A stretch of 64,000 nt of DNA from Bartonella sp. A05 (GCF_026930145.1 NZ_JANHOJ010000001.1:496001-560000), one strand, 5' to 3'. Numbered from the stretch's first letter, positions 36,622 to 45,514 are shown. Translations and numbers: made by a program. The notes: generated by a model not told the origin, from the sequence alone.

Positions 36622-37206
36622 TCATTGCGCGTGGGTCCGATTCGAATATCCCCAATGGGTTGCCATTAGATCTAAACAATCCCGTAAATGATCGGCAAAA
36701 GAATTTTGTCTACGTTTTGATGGGCTTAAGTCTTTGACTGCTTGGCCATGACCAACAACCCGCTCAACCAAGTTATAGCCTAGAACGCCAAGTTGTATCT
36801 TGATTGCTTGTAGATGATTAGAAGCATCTATTTGGCGTTCAATATTGTGTATATGACCACGACCGCCATCAACTTTTTGACGGCTGTAATCAATGCTCAT
36901 CTGCGTATCACCTTGGCATTGATGCCAGTAAATGTAAAAACGCTCTGCTGCTTTATATTGCGCTTGGCTGATGTGCCCTTTCGCATATAAACGCGCAATA
37001 GGGGTGCTTTGAGCATTGGCTTTGACAAGGAGTGTACGTGGGTTGCTGGGACTTTCTGGAGCTTGCTGCTGAAAATAGGGATTACTTGTTTCAATTGTCA
37101 CTTCTTGCACATTAAGGTTATGCTTTTCTAAAAAATGAGGTAGGGTGTGCGTTATAGCGTCCTTATTTTGTTTATCTTGGGCTATTCTCTTATTTGAATG
37201 GTGCAT
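36622..37206 (-). CDS. Phage-type protein with DUF6456-like C-terminal region
   Basis: 194 residues from the ATG at 37206 (MHHSNKRIAQDK), which follows GAGGGAA; the frame is open upstream to 37284. Residues 85-190 (ARLYAKGHISQAQYKAAERFYIYWHQ to GVLGYNLVERVVGHG and FADHLRDCLDLMATHWGY) resemble alphaproteobacterial DUF6456 and phage late-gene regulators with a helix-turn-helix-like end. It lies at the promoter-distal end of the primase operon. Regulation or replication are both possible. Confidence 0.55.
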   Translation of the reverse strand: MHHSNKRIAQDKQNKDAITHTLPHFLEKHNLNVQEVTIETSNPYFQQQAPESPSNPRTLLVKANAQSTPIARLYAKGHISQAQYKAAERFYIYWHQCQGDTQMSIDYSRQKVDGGRGHIHNIERQIDASNHLQAIKIQLGVLGYNLVERVVGHGQAVKDLSPSKRRQNSFADHLRDCLDLMATHWGYSNRTHAQ

Positions 37207-37287
37207 GATGTTTCCCTCGGAAATGATCGCTGTATAGGCTGTGTATGTGTGTGATGACAGATTCAAAAAGGCGCATTTATCCACGCG

Positions 37288-39312
37288 TTATTGAGGATGT
37301 AGAATATTTTTAAAGGAAGGGGGGGCTGCCGCCAGTGGGATGTCGGGTGTGTCTGTGAGATGCGAATGTGTTTGCGAGGTGCCGGGGTGTGTTTGCGATG
37401 TGTGCGGGTGTGTTTGCGATGTGTGCGGATGTGCTTGTGCTGTCGGCGGTGTATCAGGAGGGGATCCTGCTTCCAATGGGTGATGATATGTGTGCTCTTG
37501 GCTGTGGGGTCTTTTGTCTTTCCGCTCAATATAGCGTCGTGGCCATAGGGGATTGCTAGAGGAACAACGGTAACGATAGCTTTTGGGATCAAACCAAAGG
37601 CCAATCTTGCCTTCAAAATCACCGGAACGCTGTTTGGCGATATTCATAACTACACCCGGACGGGTAGCTAATTCCGCTTTCTCTTCTGGAGTGGAGGCTG
37701 CAAAAATTTTATCCTCTAAAGATCGATTGCGCCAGATCGTGATAATATTAAAGGCATTGGCTCCAATTTCTGAAGCTCCTTTTATGTCTTCTGTGCCCGG
37801 GATATCTTTATCCAAACCACTTTTACGGGCATGGGCAACAAGGTGAATATGCACCCCGTTTAAAACCGCCCAGTCAACCATTTTATAAACCGCTTGTTCT
37901 TGTCCGGCATAGTCATCCGAGGAAATCCCAAGACGCATCAAACTGTCGATGATAAACTGATCGCAACCATATTTCGAACGGCAATAGTCAAAAACATCAA
38001 GAAGAGCATCCACATTCGATTTGCCAACATGCTCATAGAGAATCAGTCCATCATCTAAAAAATGAAGAATTCGTTCAATCATATCACGCGTTGGCTGATC
38101 TAAGCCGCCCGTTTGTTTCACTAAACGACGCAGCGATTGTTCCCCTTTCATTTCTAGGGAAGCTAAGCAAAGACGACTCTTTTGCATGATCCAATGTGGT
38201 ATACAGTCTGATAAAAGCTGGCTTTTGCCCGCGCCACTCGCTCCGCTCCAGAGCGTTAATTCCGCTGGGCGAAAGTAAAGTTTGCTATTCAATTTCGGAT
38301 AGGGAACCGTATAGCCTATATGCTCTTCAGAGCTAGGCCAAAAGAGTGCAATGACTTTATCTCTATACTCTGACGCAAAGTGTAACCCTTCTGGTGCAAA
38401 ATTTTTCGCTTGGGAAAATGCTGTTACGAGAATAGAATGATCAAGGCCAGCACGTAAACAGTCATTGGCATCCTTATGGGGAAGGATCACACGGTAACAG
38501 CGGTGCCGGCCAAGACGATGCGCAATTTCAAGGGCGGCTTCTTCACCCGGTTTATCCATATCGGTGGCCAGAAAAATTTTTTCAAACGGTTCTAAATGAT
38601 CAAATTCATTTTCAATCCAATTATGTTTGCCCCCTTTACCACCGCCAAAAGGCAGCGATACCGCAGGATAGCCATAAGCCGCTAACGAAAGCGCATCAAT
38701 CTCTCCTTCCGTGATGACAAGTTCCCGTGCCGTAGGCGAAATAGCCTGCCAGCCAAACAAAATCGGTTCACATTGCGAGGCTGTCGGTTTGGATTTTGCA
38801 CCAGATTCCGCAAGCCGCTCTTTCACCAACGCAAGGGTGCCATCCGGCTTATAAAAAGGAAAAATAATCTTCTTGCCATTTTCCCCAATTCGATAACGCT
38901 TTAAAATATCAAGAGGAATATGACGCTCCTTGTGTAAATAAGTCTTGACCAAATGCTGTGGTTCATTTGCTAGAGGAACCGGGGGGGCACGATAATGATG
39001 ACGTGGAGCCATAAAAGCCGGGGGACGCGATAGATTGAGATAAGCGCGCGCTTCATTCAACGCCTGAGACAAAGAGATACCTTTGACGGCACACCACAGA
39101 TCTAAAATATCGCCGCCGATGCCCTCGGCAAAATCATACCAAAAACCCGATTTATGGCCGCTTAAACAGAGCGACAAACTTTGACCCATTTCACCACGCG
39201 TGCTGCCGACAACCCAATTATTGCCACGTTTGCGGCCTTGCGGAAGAAGCATTTCTGCAATCGTACCTGTTTGAACTGAAAGCTGCTGTTTGATCTCAAA
39301 AATTGTGCTCAT
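37288..39312 (-). CDS. Phage primase-helicase (TOPRIM plus RecA-like, T7 gp4/Twinkle type)
   Basis: 674 residues from the ATG at 39312 (MSTIFEIKQQL). The N-terminal region has a primase-associated motif (GFWYDFAEGIGGDILDLW), then TOPRIM with ITEGEIDALSLAAYG and LATDMDKPGEEA. The RecA-type ATPase has Walker A GASGAGKSQ and a FIIDSLMRLG strand. It would prime and unwind DNA for replication of the phage-derived locus. The last 60 residues are a Thr/His/Pro repeat (HPHTSQT units). Its start overlaps the DUF1376 gene by 17 bases. Confidence 0.85.
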   Translation of the reverse strand: MSTIFEIKQQLSVQTGTIAEMLLPQGRKRGNNWVVGSTRGEMGQSLSLCLSGHKSGFWYDFAEGIGGDILDLWCAVKGISLSQALNEARAYLNLSRPPAFMAPRHHYRAPPVPLANEPQHLVKTYLHKERHIPLDILKRYRIGENGKKIIFPFYKPDGTLALVKERLAESGAKSKPTASQCEPILFGWQAISPTARELVITEGEIDALSLAAYGYPAVSLPFGGGKGGKHNWIENEFDHLEPFEKIFLATDMDKPGEEAALEIAHRLGRHRCYRVILPHKDANDCLRAGLDHSILVTAFSQAKNFAPEGLHFASEYRDKVIALFWPSSEEHIGYTVPYPKLNSKLYFRPAELTLWSGASGAGKSQLLSDCIPHWIMQKSRLCLASLEMKGEQSLRRLVKQTGGLDQPTRDMIERILHFLDDGLILYEHVGKSNVDALLDVFDYCRSKYGCDQFIIDSLMRLGISSDDYAGQEQAVYKMVDWAVLNGVHIHLVAHARKSGLDKDIPGTEDIKGASEIGANAFNIITIWRNRSLEDKIFAASTPEEKAELATRPGVVMNIAKQRSGDFEGKIGLWFDPKSYRYRCSSSNPLWPRRYIERKDKRPHSQEHTYHHPLEAGSPPDTPPTAQAHPHTSQTHPHTSQTHPGTSQTHSHLTDTPDIPLAAAPPSFKNILHPQ
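37355..37445 (-). repeat. Short tandem repeats encoding the primase tail
   Basis: Imperfect 18-24-base units with GTGTGTTTGCGATGTGTGCG recur on the plus strand, encoding repeated SQTHPHT on the minus strand. In-frame length variation is likely. Confidence 0.75.
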
Positions 39313-40216
39313 GGTCATTCGCTTGGTAATTAATAAGGCTGCGGTAAAGGATTTCTTCACCCGGGCTACAAGATACACCATGGCGCGAAGCGGAAAAAAC
39401 AGAAAGCTTTTCGCGGGTGTCTCTTAAACGTTCAATTTCACGGCGAAACCAGTTGCGCCACGTGGCTTGCCAATCAACCTTAAGGGCTTCTTTGCCACTC
39501 TTTGCTTGCCAATAATCGCGAAATTTCTTTTCTTGCCAACGCGCTTGCTCTTCGCTCAAACCTTCCGCGATGGCCGCATCAATATCTGCTATCCAATCAG
39601 AGGGAAGACGTTGCCCTTTCGATCCCCCTTCTGGAGAGCCGCGTTTTTTAAGAGAGGTGGTCGCTATGGGAGCTGCCTGTCGAGAGGAAAGCTTCTCGGA
39701 AACACCATCGAGAGATAAATCATGCTTTTGTGAAACACCGTTAGGTGTTTCTTTTTCTTCTCCCTTTTGAGCTTCTGAGTTACGTTCAGCATCTCCTGTA
39801 TGCGCGTTCAGCAGATGTTGAACCTTTATATTGATCTCTTTGCGTTTTTTCGCAGAAGAACGACCAGCATAGGATTTCTGCTCAAGCAATTTTGCGCGCT
39901 CATAAAATACATTTTCGCAGCGTTCATTCCATAAACCACTCGCTAAATTTAAAATCTTTCCTTCCGCAATTAACATCTCTAAAACGTGCACAAAAGTACG
40001 CTTGTCACAACCACAAAGACGCGCTAAACGCTCAACAGATAAATCAAGAGGACGTCCCCGAGCATACATTTCATTGAGTAAAATCGTGTAAATACCTATC
40101 TCATGGGCGCGCATCCCACGAACGCCGCCAAGAAAATCATTCTGATACCAACAAACATAAGGAAGAGTAGAGGATTCATAGTTGGGGGTTTCTGCTTGAG
40201 GCTCTTGTTTCATCAT
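39296..40216 (-). CDS. DUF1376 phage replication protein
   Basis: 306 residues. The DUF1376 domain occupies about residues 18-110 (LPYVCWYQNDFLGGVRGMRAHEIGIYTILLNEMY, then a winged-helix-like LARLCGCDKRTFVHVLEML). The C-terminal part (DYWQAKSGKEALKVDWQATWRNWFRRE) is typical of phage O-like replication initiators. It is the first gene of the minus-strand replication operon. ATG ATG at 40216/40213 gives two possible starts. Confidence 0.78.
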   Translation of the reverse strand: MMKQEPQAETPNYESSTLPYVCWYQNDFLGGVRGMRAHEIGIYTILLNEMYARGRPLDLSVERLARLCGCDKRTFVHVLEMLIAEGKILNLASGLWNERCENVFYERAKLLEQKSYAGRSSAKKRKEINIKVQHLLNAHTGDAERNSEAQKGEEKETPNGVSQKHDLSLDGVSEKLSSRQAAPIATTSLKKRGSPEGGSKGQRLPSDWIADIDAAIAEGLSEEQARWQEKKFRDYWQAKSGKEALKVDWQATWRNWFRREIERLRDTREKLSVFSASRHGVSCSPGEEILYRSLINYQANDHEHNF

Positions 40217-40600
40217 TCAATGTGCTTTCTATCTGTCGATTGATCACGTGCAAAAGAAAATTTGAAAGAGTGTTTGCAATAAGTCGTGGACATTTGATTC
40301 AGTGTTTACAATTTGGTAAAGTGTTTCTGGTTTGTTTCTGGTTTGTTTCGGTTTTGTTCTGTAAATAATTGTGTGGGTTAAATGCTTTTTTGAGATGTGC
40401 TAGTTGAGTTCTCTCTTAGAGAAAAAGTAACTTTACAATTTTAAGTTGCAGAAAGGACCAAGAACCGATAAGACGATATTTTAAAGATGCATGGAGTTTT
40501 TAAAAGGCATTTTGGTGCATTCTTTAGGGTGGTTAAGTGCTTATGTATTGCAAAAATGGCATTTAGCTTCCCTTCAAAAATAAAATTTATTTGATTAAAT
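40217..40600. other. Non-coding AT-rich region upstream of the replication genes, candidate origin
   Basis: No gene. AGTGTTT is repeated at 40269, 40301 and 40320, followed by TTTCTGGTTTG twice in tandem (about 40324-40350). An AT-rich, iteron-like region directly upstream of a DUF1376/primase operon is where a phage-type replication origin would be expected. Confidence 0.4.
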
Positions 40601-40622
40601 TGTATCCTCTTTAGCGGATAAT
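40601..40622. promoter_or_regulatory. Operator upstream of the XRE repressor gene
   Basis: TCCTCTTTAGCGGATA at 40605-40620 lies within the dyad TATCC-N8-GGATA (40603-40620). A near-match occurs at 41215-41230. On the minus strand TTGCAT and TACAAT with 16-base spacing flank it; on the plus strand a GATAAT lies at 40617-40622. Confidence 0.6.
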
Positions 40623-40680
40623 GCAAGTCAATTTTATAAAAGGACATGTATTTTTTGAAAAAAAATTATAGGGTGAAGCT

Positions 40681-40998
40681 ATGAATATTGATGGTTGGCG
40701 TCAAAGATTGAATGAAGCGTTGGAAAAAAGTGGACGCTCGAAGCGATCTATTTCTCTTGCTGCTGGAAAAGGAGCGGGGTATCTTCACTCGATTCTCGCT
40801 GAAGGAAAAGAGCCAACCATTGAATCACTTTCTAAAATATGTCACACAATTAATATCAGTATGAATTATATCCTTTATGGGCATACTGCAAGTCTTGAAG
40901 ATCAAGAATTTATTGATCTAATCGCTAAGCTTTCTTCGGAGGAACGACAGGCAATTTTGACTCTTTTACGGCGGTCAACTGACGAAGTAAAACAATAA
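40681..40998 (+). CDS. Phage-type XRE transcriptional repressor
   Basis: 105 residues. The helix-turn-helix spans about residues 16-60 (SGRSKRSISLAAGKGAGYLHSILAEGKEPTIESLSKICHTI), followed by INISMNYILYG, a common linker in small phage repressors without a protease domain. AGGGTG precedes the ATG. It is divergent from the replication operon and probably controls it and itself through the TCCTC...GGATA sites. The 3' end overlaps a minus-strand gene by 74 bases. Confidence 0.82.
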   Translation: MNIDGWRQRLNEALEKSGRSKRSISLAAGKGAGYLHSILAEGKEPTIESLSKICHTINISMNYILYGHTASLEDQEFIDLIAKLSSEERQAILTLLRRSTDEVKQ

Positions 40999-41059
40999 TA
41001 TCTTGTTGTGTTTTACGGTCAAGCGTGTTCCAATATTGTATCAATTTGAAATCACTCAT
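40925..41059 (-). CDS. Small protein overlapping the repressor gene in antisense
   Basis: 44 residues from the ATG at 41059 (MSDFKLIQYWNTLDRKTQQDIIVLLRQL), preceded by a very strong SD AGGAGGG with 5-base spacing. Its last 25 codons lie opposite the end of the repressor gene. Both proteins carry an (A/I)I-x-LLR-type helix, because the overlap contains the imperfect dyad TTTTAC...GTAAAA. Function unknown; an antirepressor or regulator is a guess. Confidence 0.6.
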   Translation of the reverse strand: MSDFKLIQYWNTLDRKTQQDIIVLLRQLTAVKESKLPVVPPKKA

Positions 41060-41207
41060 TTCAGCCCTCCTGTCTGTTTTTGGGTATCTAGATTTAGAAC
41101 AAATGGAGAAAATATAAGAACAATCCATGAACAAAATATGGTCAGCTTTTTGTTTCTCCCACGCCTCCAAAGTGTCAAAATATATTTTTTATTGATGACA
41201 AAATAAT

Positions 41208-41230
41208 TGACATCTCCTCAATAGAGGATA
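41208..41230 (+). promoter_or_regulatory. Promoter and operator of the acidic-protein gene
   Basis: TTGACA (41208-41213) and TATAAG (41230-41235) are 16 bases apart. The spacer contains TCCTCAATAGAGGATA (41215-41230), 13 of 16 bases the same as the site upstream of the repressor. Confidence 0.65.
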
Positions 41231-41300
41231 TAAGGGTAACGCTATATTTGATCATGTCAAGACAAAGCTTAGTGTTATCAACTATCCAAGGGGGAAAAAC

Positions 41301-41690
41301 ATGAAAAATATTCCATTCATTAAAGAGGACGAAATGCTCATCATTCTTTGCGAAAAAGAAAATAGTGATGTCTATATTGGTCCTATCGATCAACCAGAAG
41401 AAATCTTGGAATTCATAGAAGAGTACGAAACTGTGCAGAGACTTTTACGCCTCGATTTAAAAACTTTGCATGCCGATGATGTCAGTGAACAATTGGCTGA
41501 TTTATATATCGACAATAACGAAATTGACAAAGAAGACAATCAATTTCAGCCATTCATTCTCAATAGTGATGCTTATCACATATGTTTAAATCAACAAGCC
41601 GATCGCGAATATGAAAATAAGCTCTATGGATCCTACGAAGAACAACATCGCTTGCGTCCGCGTGATGTGTTGGCTGATTATTGGTGGTGA
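41301..41690 (+). CDS. Very acidic small phage protein of unknown function
   Basis: 129 residues with about 31 Asp/Glu against about 11 Lys/Arg. AGGGGG precedes the ATG. There is no signal peptide or membrane segment. The pattern IDQPEEILEFIEEYETV and ADLYIDNNEIDKEDN recalls DNA-mimic proteins such as anti-restriction factors, but the sequence is not one I recognise. It is under the putative repressor operator, between the repressor and the exonuclease gene. Confidence 0.7.
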   Translation: MKNIPFIKEDEMLIILCEKENSDVYIGPIDQPEEILEFIEEYETVQRLLRLDLKTLHADDVSEQLADLYIDNNEIDKEDNQFQPFILNSDAYHICLNQQADREYENKLYGSYEEQHRLRPRDVLADYWW

Positions 41691-41872
41691 CGAAAAAGCA
41701 ATCTCAAAACTGTTTATCATCAGATTCCTTCCTTTGCTTCACTGGAAATGCCCATAAGACAAGCAGCCTCTCGCTATAGAAATACAAGCGTTCGTGAGAG
41801 GTGAATTAAAAGTGTTGTGAAAAGATACTTTTCTGAAAAGTACTGCGATGACGAGGCTGGTGTGCGTGATGG

Positions 41873-41996
41873 AGGCTGCTGATTGCGCGGTGTGTAATGG
41901 GCTTTATGCAGGGAAAATCGGATTTGCAAAGGAAGCACAAGATTTGTGCGTGCAGTATAAGGCTGCTGATTGCGCGATGCGTAATAGGCTTTGTGC
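41873..41996. repeat. Pair of about 38-bp direct repeats in a non-coding gap
   Basis: GGCTGCTGATTGCGCG begins related segments at 41873-41909 and 41959-41996, both continuing TG(T/C)GTAAT(G/A)GGCTTT. The gap 41691-42085 has no gene otherwise. Confidence 0.7.
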
Positions 41997-42085
41997 TGTG
42001 CGTATAATGTACGGAAAAGTACTTGAGTGAAAAATATCATTTTTCCAATGGTGAAAAATCTATAAAAGGGGGATTATAAAATACG

Positions 42086-42736
42086 ATGCCGATTGTTATC
42101 GATTGTGTCCAAGGAACGTCTGAATGGCGTCAAGCACGCAATGGCTTGATTACTGCTTCTTTGTTTGAAATGGTTATTGCGCGAAAAAAAGATGGGAAAA
42201 AAACCCAAAAATATCATTCCGTTATGATGAAACTTGCTGGAGAAAGAATCACGGGAAAGCCCGTTGAAGAAGGCACAACAATTCCTATGCGGCGCGGGAC
42301 AGAATTAGAACCAAGCGCACGGCAGCTTTATGGTACGCTCACAAAGACAAACCCTGAATGTGTTGGTTTCATCTTGGCTGATGACCGTATGAAAGGTTTT
42401 TCTCCCGATGCTTTTATCGGAACAAATGGGCTGTTGGAAATTAAAACCAAAAAACCTGAAATTTTGATCCCTTATTATTATCAAAACAGCTTTCCTGCCG
42501 AACATAAGGCACAGTGTCAAGGAGGTTTATGGATTGCTCAACGTGAATGGGTGGATTTGATGCTCTATTGGCCCAATATGCCGCCTTTGATTAAGCGTGC
42601 CTACCGTGATGAAGTCTATATTCGTAAGCTCGAAAATGAAATCAGTCGTTTTAATCATGCTTTGGATATGATGGTGCACCAAATTAAAAATTCCGACATT
42701 TTAAGAATGTCTATACAGGAGAAAACGCCGATATAA
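42086..42736 (+). CDS. YqaJ-type (lambda exonuclease family) viral recombinase nuclease
   Basis: 216 residues. Core motifs are GTSEWRQARNGLITAS (conserved Arg near the N-terminus), MRRGTELEPSARQLY, the metal Asp in FSPDAFIG and the LEIKTKK box with the catalytic E-x-K. Members digest one strand of duplex ends to load an annealing protein. No RecT/Bet partner is seen next to it. AAAGGGGG lies 18 bases upstream of the ATG, rather far. Confidence 0.85.
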   Translation: MPIVIDCVQGTSEWRQARNGLITASLFEMVIARKKDGKKTQKYHSVMMKLAGERITGKPVEEGTTIPMRRGTELEPSARQLYGTLTKTNPECVGFILADDRMKGFSPDAFIGTNGLLEIKTKKPEILIPYYYQNSFPAEHKAQCQGGLWIAQREWVDLMLYWPNMPPLIKRAYRDEVYIRKLENEISRFNHALDMMVHQIKNSDILRMSIQEKTPI

Positions 42737-43329
42737 GCTTTGATAAAGAATTGCAGAGAGTGATCAAACAATGACAAGGCTTCTTGAAGGCAAGGATCTT
42801 GAAGGCAAGGATCTTGGGTAAGAGGTGTAGAAATGCCTTAGGGCTCATGAGGGGAATGCTCACGGAACAGGAAAAGGGCGGTAGGCAAAACAAATGAGTG
42901 ATTGATTGTTAGGAACAGAAAATTCAAGAGAAGCGCCGGACATTGTGTTAAAATAAATATAAATAATGTTGCATGGAAGAGAATAAATAACTGCATTGTG
43001 TTGTTTTCTCTTTTGTAAAGTCTTTTTCCTTATCATTATTTTGGATGGGGAGATATCCCTTGAAGGGATCAACAAGAAGCTCATTTGATATATATTTTAT
43101 GATATCTAGTGTGCTTACTTAGAAAACTGTGTGAATCTGGATTGGGGGGTGGAACAATCTGTTAGCGTGCCTGTGAATAGCGACTTGATGGTTGTTTCAA
43201 TCAGTGTTTAGGAAGGAATTATAAGGTTTCTTTTAAAGACAATATTTCTAGCTCTGATTGCGATCATTTGAACAAAAACAACTCTGTATGCCACAGATCC
43301 TACAAACAAACGTCAACATGTAAGAAGTT
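42737..43329. other. Spacer after the exonuclease gene
   Basis: About 590 bases. GAAGGCAAGGATCTT is duplicated in tandem at about 42786-42817. No gene is supportable. Confidence 0.4.
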
Positions 43330-43521
43330 ATGTCCTCAAGTATTATCGTTGCAAGTGTTATAGCTGAAGGTATTATATTTGATAGAAATACGCTAATGTG
43401 TCAGGTCAATGTAAAAGATTTTATGGACAAAGTTAGTTCCTTTTATTGGGAGTGCCCAACGGATTTTGGGAAAATTATGCTTGATAGGGTTAAAACTGCG
43501 TACACGCTAAAATATTATTGA
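43330..43521 (+). CDS. Small ORF of unknown function next to tRNA-Thr
   Basis: 63 residues, MSSSIIVASVIAEGIIFD to VKTAYTLKYY, with AGAAG before the ATG. No family is recognised. It lies 13 bases from the 3' end of tRNA-Thr, where remnants of integrated elements often sit, so it may be a fragment. Confidence 0.3.
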   Translation: MSSSIIVASVIAEGIIFDRNTLMCQVNVKDFMDKVSSFYWECPTDFGKIMLDRVKTAYTLKYY

Positions 43522-43534
43522 TTGCGGTGGTAAA

Positions 43535-43609
43535 TGGTGCTGCGAGAGAGGATTGAACTCTCGACCTCTCCCTTACCAAGGGAGTGCTCTGCCACTGAGC
43601 TACCGCAGC
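43535..43609 (-). tRNA. tRNA-Thr (GGT)
   Basis: 75 bases on the minus strand. Acceptor GCTGCGG pairs with TCGCAGC, ACCA is encoded, the anticodon stem CTCCC/GGGAG encloses TTGGTAA (anticodon GGT, codon ACC), and the T arm has AGTTCAATCCT. Its 3' end faces the phage-like island at lower coordinates. Confidence 0.97.
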
Positions 43610-43900
43610 ATTTCTCAATTTTTATGCCACCTTGTACCACACCATTATAAACACACTGTTATAAAATTATGAAAGGAGTGTTCTATAAAAAGAGTGCTCT
43701 AACATTGCGTTGTCGCGGCACTTCTCAAGCTTTACGTTGCCCTACGCCGCATGACCATGGGACTTGTGCCACATTGTGATAAAATACGCAAGAGAGCATT
43801 TATCCATCCTTGCAAGAAAACGCTTCTTATGTCATGACAAAAGCTCTTTAAAATATTCATCAGTTGCTCAAAAATTCTATGTCGTGCAAGAGGTTATGCA

Positions 43901-44053
43901 ATGACACAAAAATATCAACAACAAAAACAAGAAAAAATAAACGATCAAGATGAGAAAAACAAAAAGCGCCAAAATAGGCTTGCGCAGCAATTGCGTGAAA
44001 ATCTTAAACGACGCAAAGAGCAAAGCAGAAAAAGGGCACAACAAGAACTCTGA
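43901..44053 (+). CDS. Small basic coiled protein upstream of murA
   Basis: 50 residues, MTQKYQQQKQEKINDQDEKN to RKRAQQEL, almost wholly Lys/Arg/Gln/Glu. AGAGG lies 8 bases before the ATG. Short lysine-rich proteins occur beside murA in other Rhizobiales, which supports a real gene; function unknown. It is too short and biased for family assignment. Confidence 0.6.
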   Translation: MTQKYQQQKQEKINDQDEKNKKRQNRLAQQLRENLKRRKEQSRKRAQQEL

Positions 44054-44218
44054 AAAATTCTTCCAGTTTGAGTATTTTTACGGCATCTTTGCAACAAGAT
44101 TGTTCAGTGATTCGTTTCAAAGCTATTTAAAATAAAGCTATTTAAAATAATGTCCCCAAAAGTAAAAACCTTGGCAGGAAAAACGGAGAGGGATGTACAG
44201 AAAAAGAGTAAAAGAATT

Positions 44219-45514
44219 ATGGATTCTATTCAAATTATTGGCGGAAAATCTCTCAATGGAAGCATTTCTATTTCGGGAGCAAAAAATGCTGCATTGCCTC
44301 TTATGATCGCTTCTTTGCTGACTGAGGATACGCTTACCCTAGAGAATGTCCCTCATCTTGCAGATGTAGAACTGCTCATTCGAATCTTAAATAATCATGG
44401 TGTCGATTATGCCGTCGAAGGACGAAAATTACATCAAGACTGCACCGATGCAAGAACAATCCATTTTACTGCACATTCAATAACAACAACACGTGCGCCC
44501 TATGAACTCGTGAAAAAAATGCGCGCAAGCTTCTGGGTTATTGGGCCACTGCTTGCACGATGTGGGGAGGTTTACGTTTCACTGCCAGGGGGATGCGCGA
44601 TTGGAACACGACCTGTCGATTTTATCCTCGAAGGACTCAAAAGTTTAGGAGCAAATCTCGATATCGAAAATGGATATGTGCATGCCAAAGCTCCAACAGG
44701 ATTAAAAGGGGGATATTATCGTTTCCCTAAAGTCTCTGTCGGAGGAACGCACACTATGCTCATGGCAGCTGTTTTAGCACGCGGAAAAACTGTGCTTGAA
44801 AATGCTGCGCGTGAACCAGAAATCACGAATCTTATTCAAGCCCTCAAAGCAATGGGAGCGAACATCATTGGGGAAGAAACATCAACATTAACAATCAGTG
44901 GTGTTGAAAAACTGCATGGGGCAAGGATACAGGTTATCCCAGATCGAATCGAAGCCGGAACATACGCTATGGCTGTAGCTATGACCGGGGGCGATGTTTT
45001 GCTTAAAAATGCGAACCCTGATCATCTGACTGAAGTGCTTCAAGTCCTCCAAAAAACAGGGCTCGATATTGAAGTGAAACCCGAAGGAATTCAGGTCAAG
45101 CGAAACCAAAATCAAACAAAAATTATACCCGTCGATATCAAAACAGGCCCTTATCCTGCTTTCCCAACCGATCTTCAAGCGCAATTTATGGCGCTCATGA
45201 CGCGCGCTCAGGGAGATGCGCATATTACCGAAACAATTTTCGAAAATCGTTTCATGCATGTTCAGGAATTAGCACGTTTAGGTGCGCATATAAAGCTGGA
45301 TGGGCAAACTGCAATCATACACGGAACCGATAGCCTACAGGGCGCACCAGTAATGGCAACAGATCTGCGCGCTTCCGTTTCTCTTGTTATTGCTGCCCTT
45401 GCTGCAAAAGGAGAAACAATCGTCAATCGTGTGTATCATCTTGATCGCGGATTTGAACGGTTGGAAGAAAAATTAGCACAGTGTGGAGCTATCCTACAAC
45501 GCATTGCTATGTGA
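44219..45514 (+). CDS. murA: UDP-N-acetylglucosamine 1-carboxyvinyltransferase
   Basis: 431 residues from the ATG at 44219 (MDSIQIIGGKSLNGSISISGAKNAALPLM). MurA transfers enolpyruvate from PEP to UDP-GlcNAc, the first committed step of peptidoglycan synthesis. The active-site Cys is in SLPGGCAIGTRPVD, so fosfomycin should inhibit it. The C-terminal DLRASVSLVIAALAAKGET and YHLDRGFERLEEKL are canonical. The frame is open upstream to 44150, but that adds a non-conserved stretch. A degraded copy of its 3' part lies at 45591. Confidence 0.96.
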   Translation: MDSIQIIGGKSLNGSISISGAKNAALPLMIASLLTEDTLTLENVPHLADVELLIRILNNHGVDYAVEGRKLHQDCTDARTIHFTAHSITTTRAPYELVKKMRASFWVIGPLLARCGEVYVSLPGGCAIGTRPVDFILEGLKSLGANLDIENGYVHAKAPTGLKGGYYRFPKVSVGGTHTMLMAAVLARGKTVLENAAREPEITNLIQALKAMGANIIGEETSTLTISGVEKLHGARIQVIPDRIEAGTYAMAVAMTGGDVLLKNANPDHLTEVLQVLQKTGLDIEVKPEGIQVKRNQNQTKIIPVDIKTGPYPAFPTDLQAQFMALMTRAQGDAHITETIFENRFMHVQELARLGAHIKLDGQTAIIHGTDSLQGAPVMATDLRASVSLVIAALAAKGETIVNRVYHLDRGFERLEEKLAQCGAILQRIAM

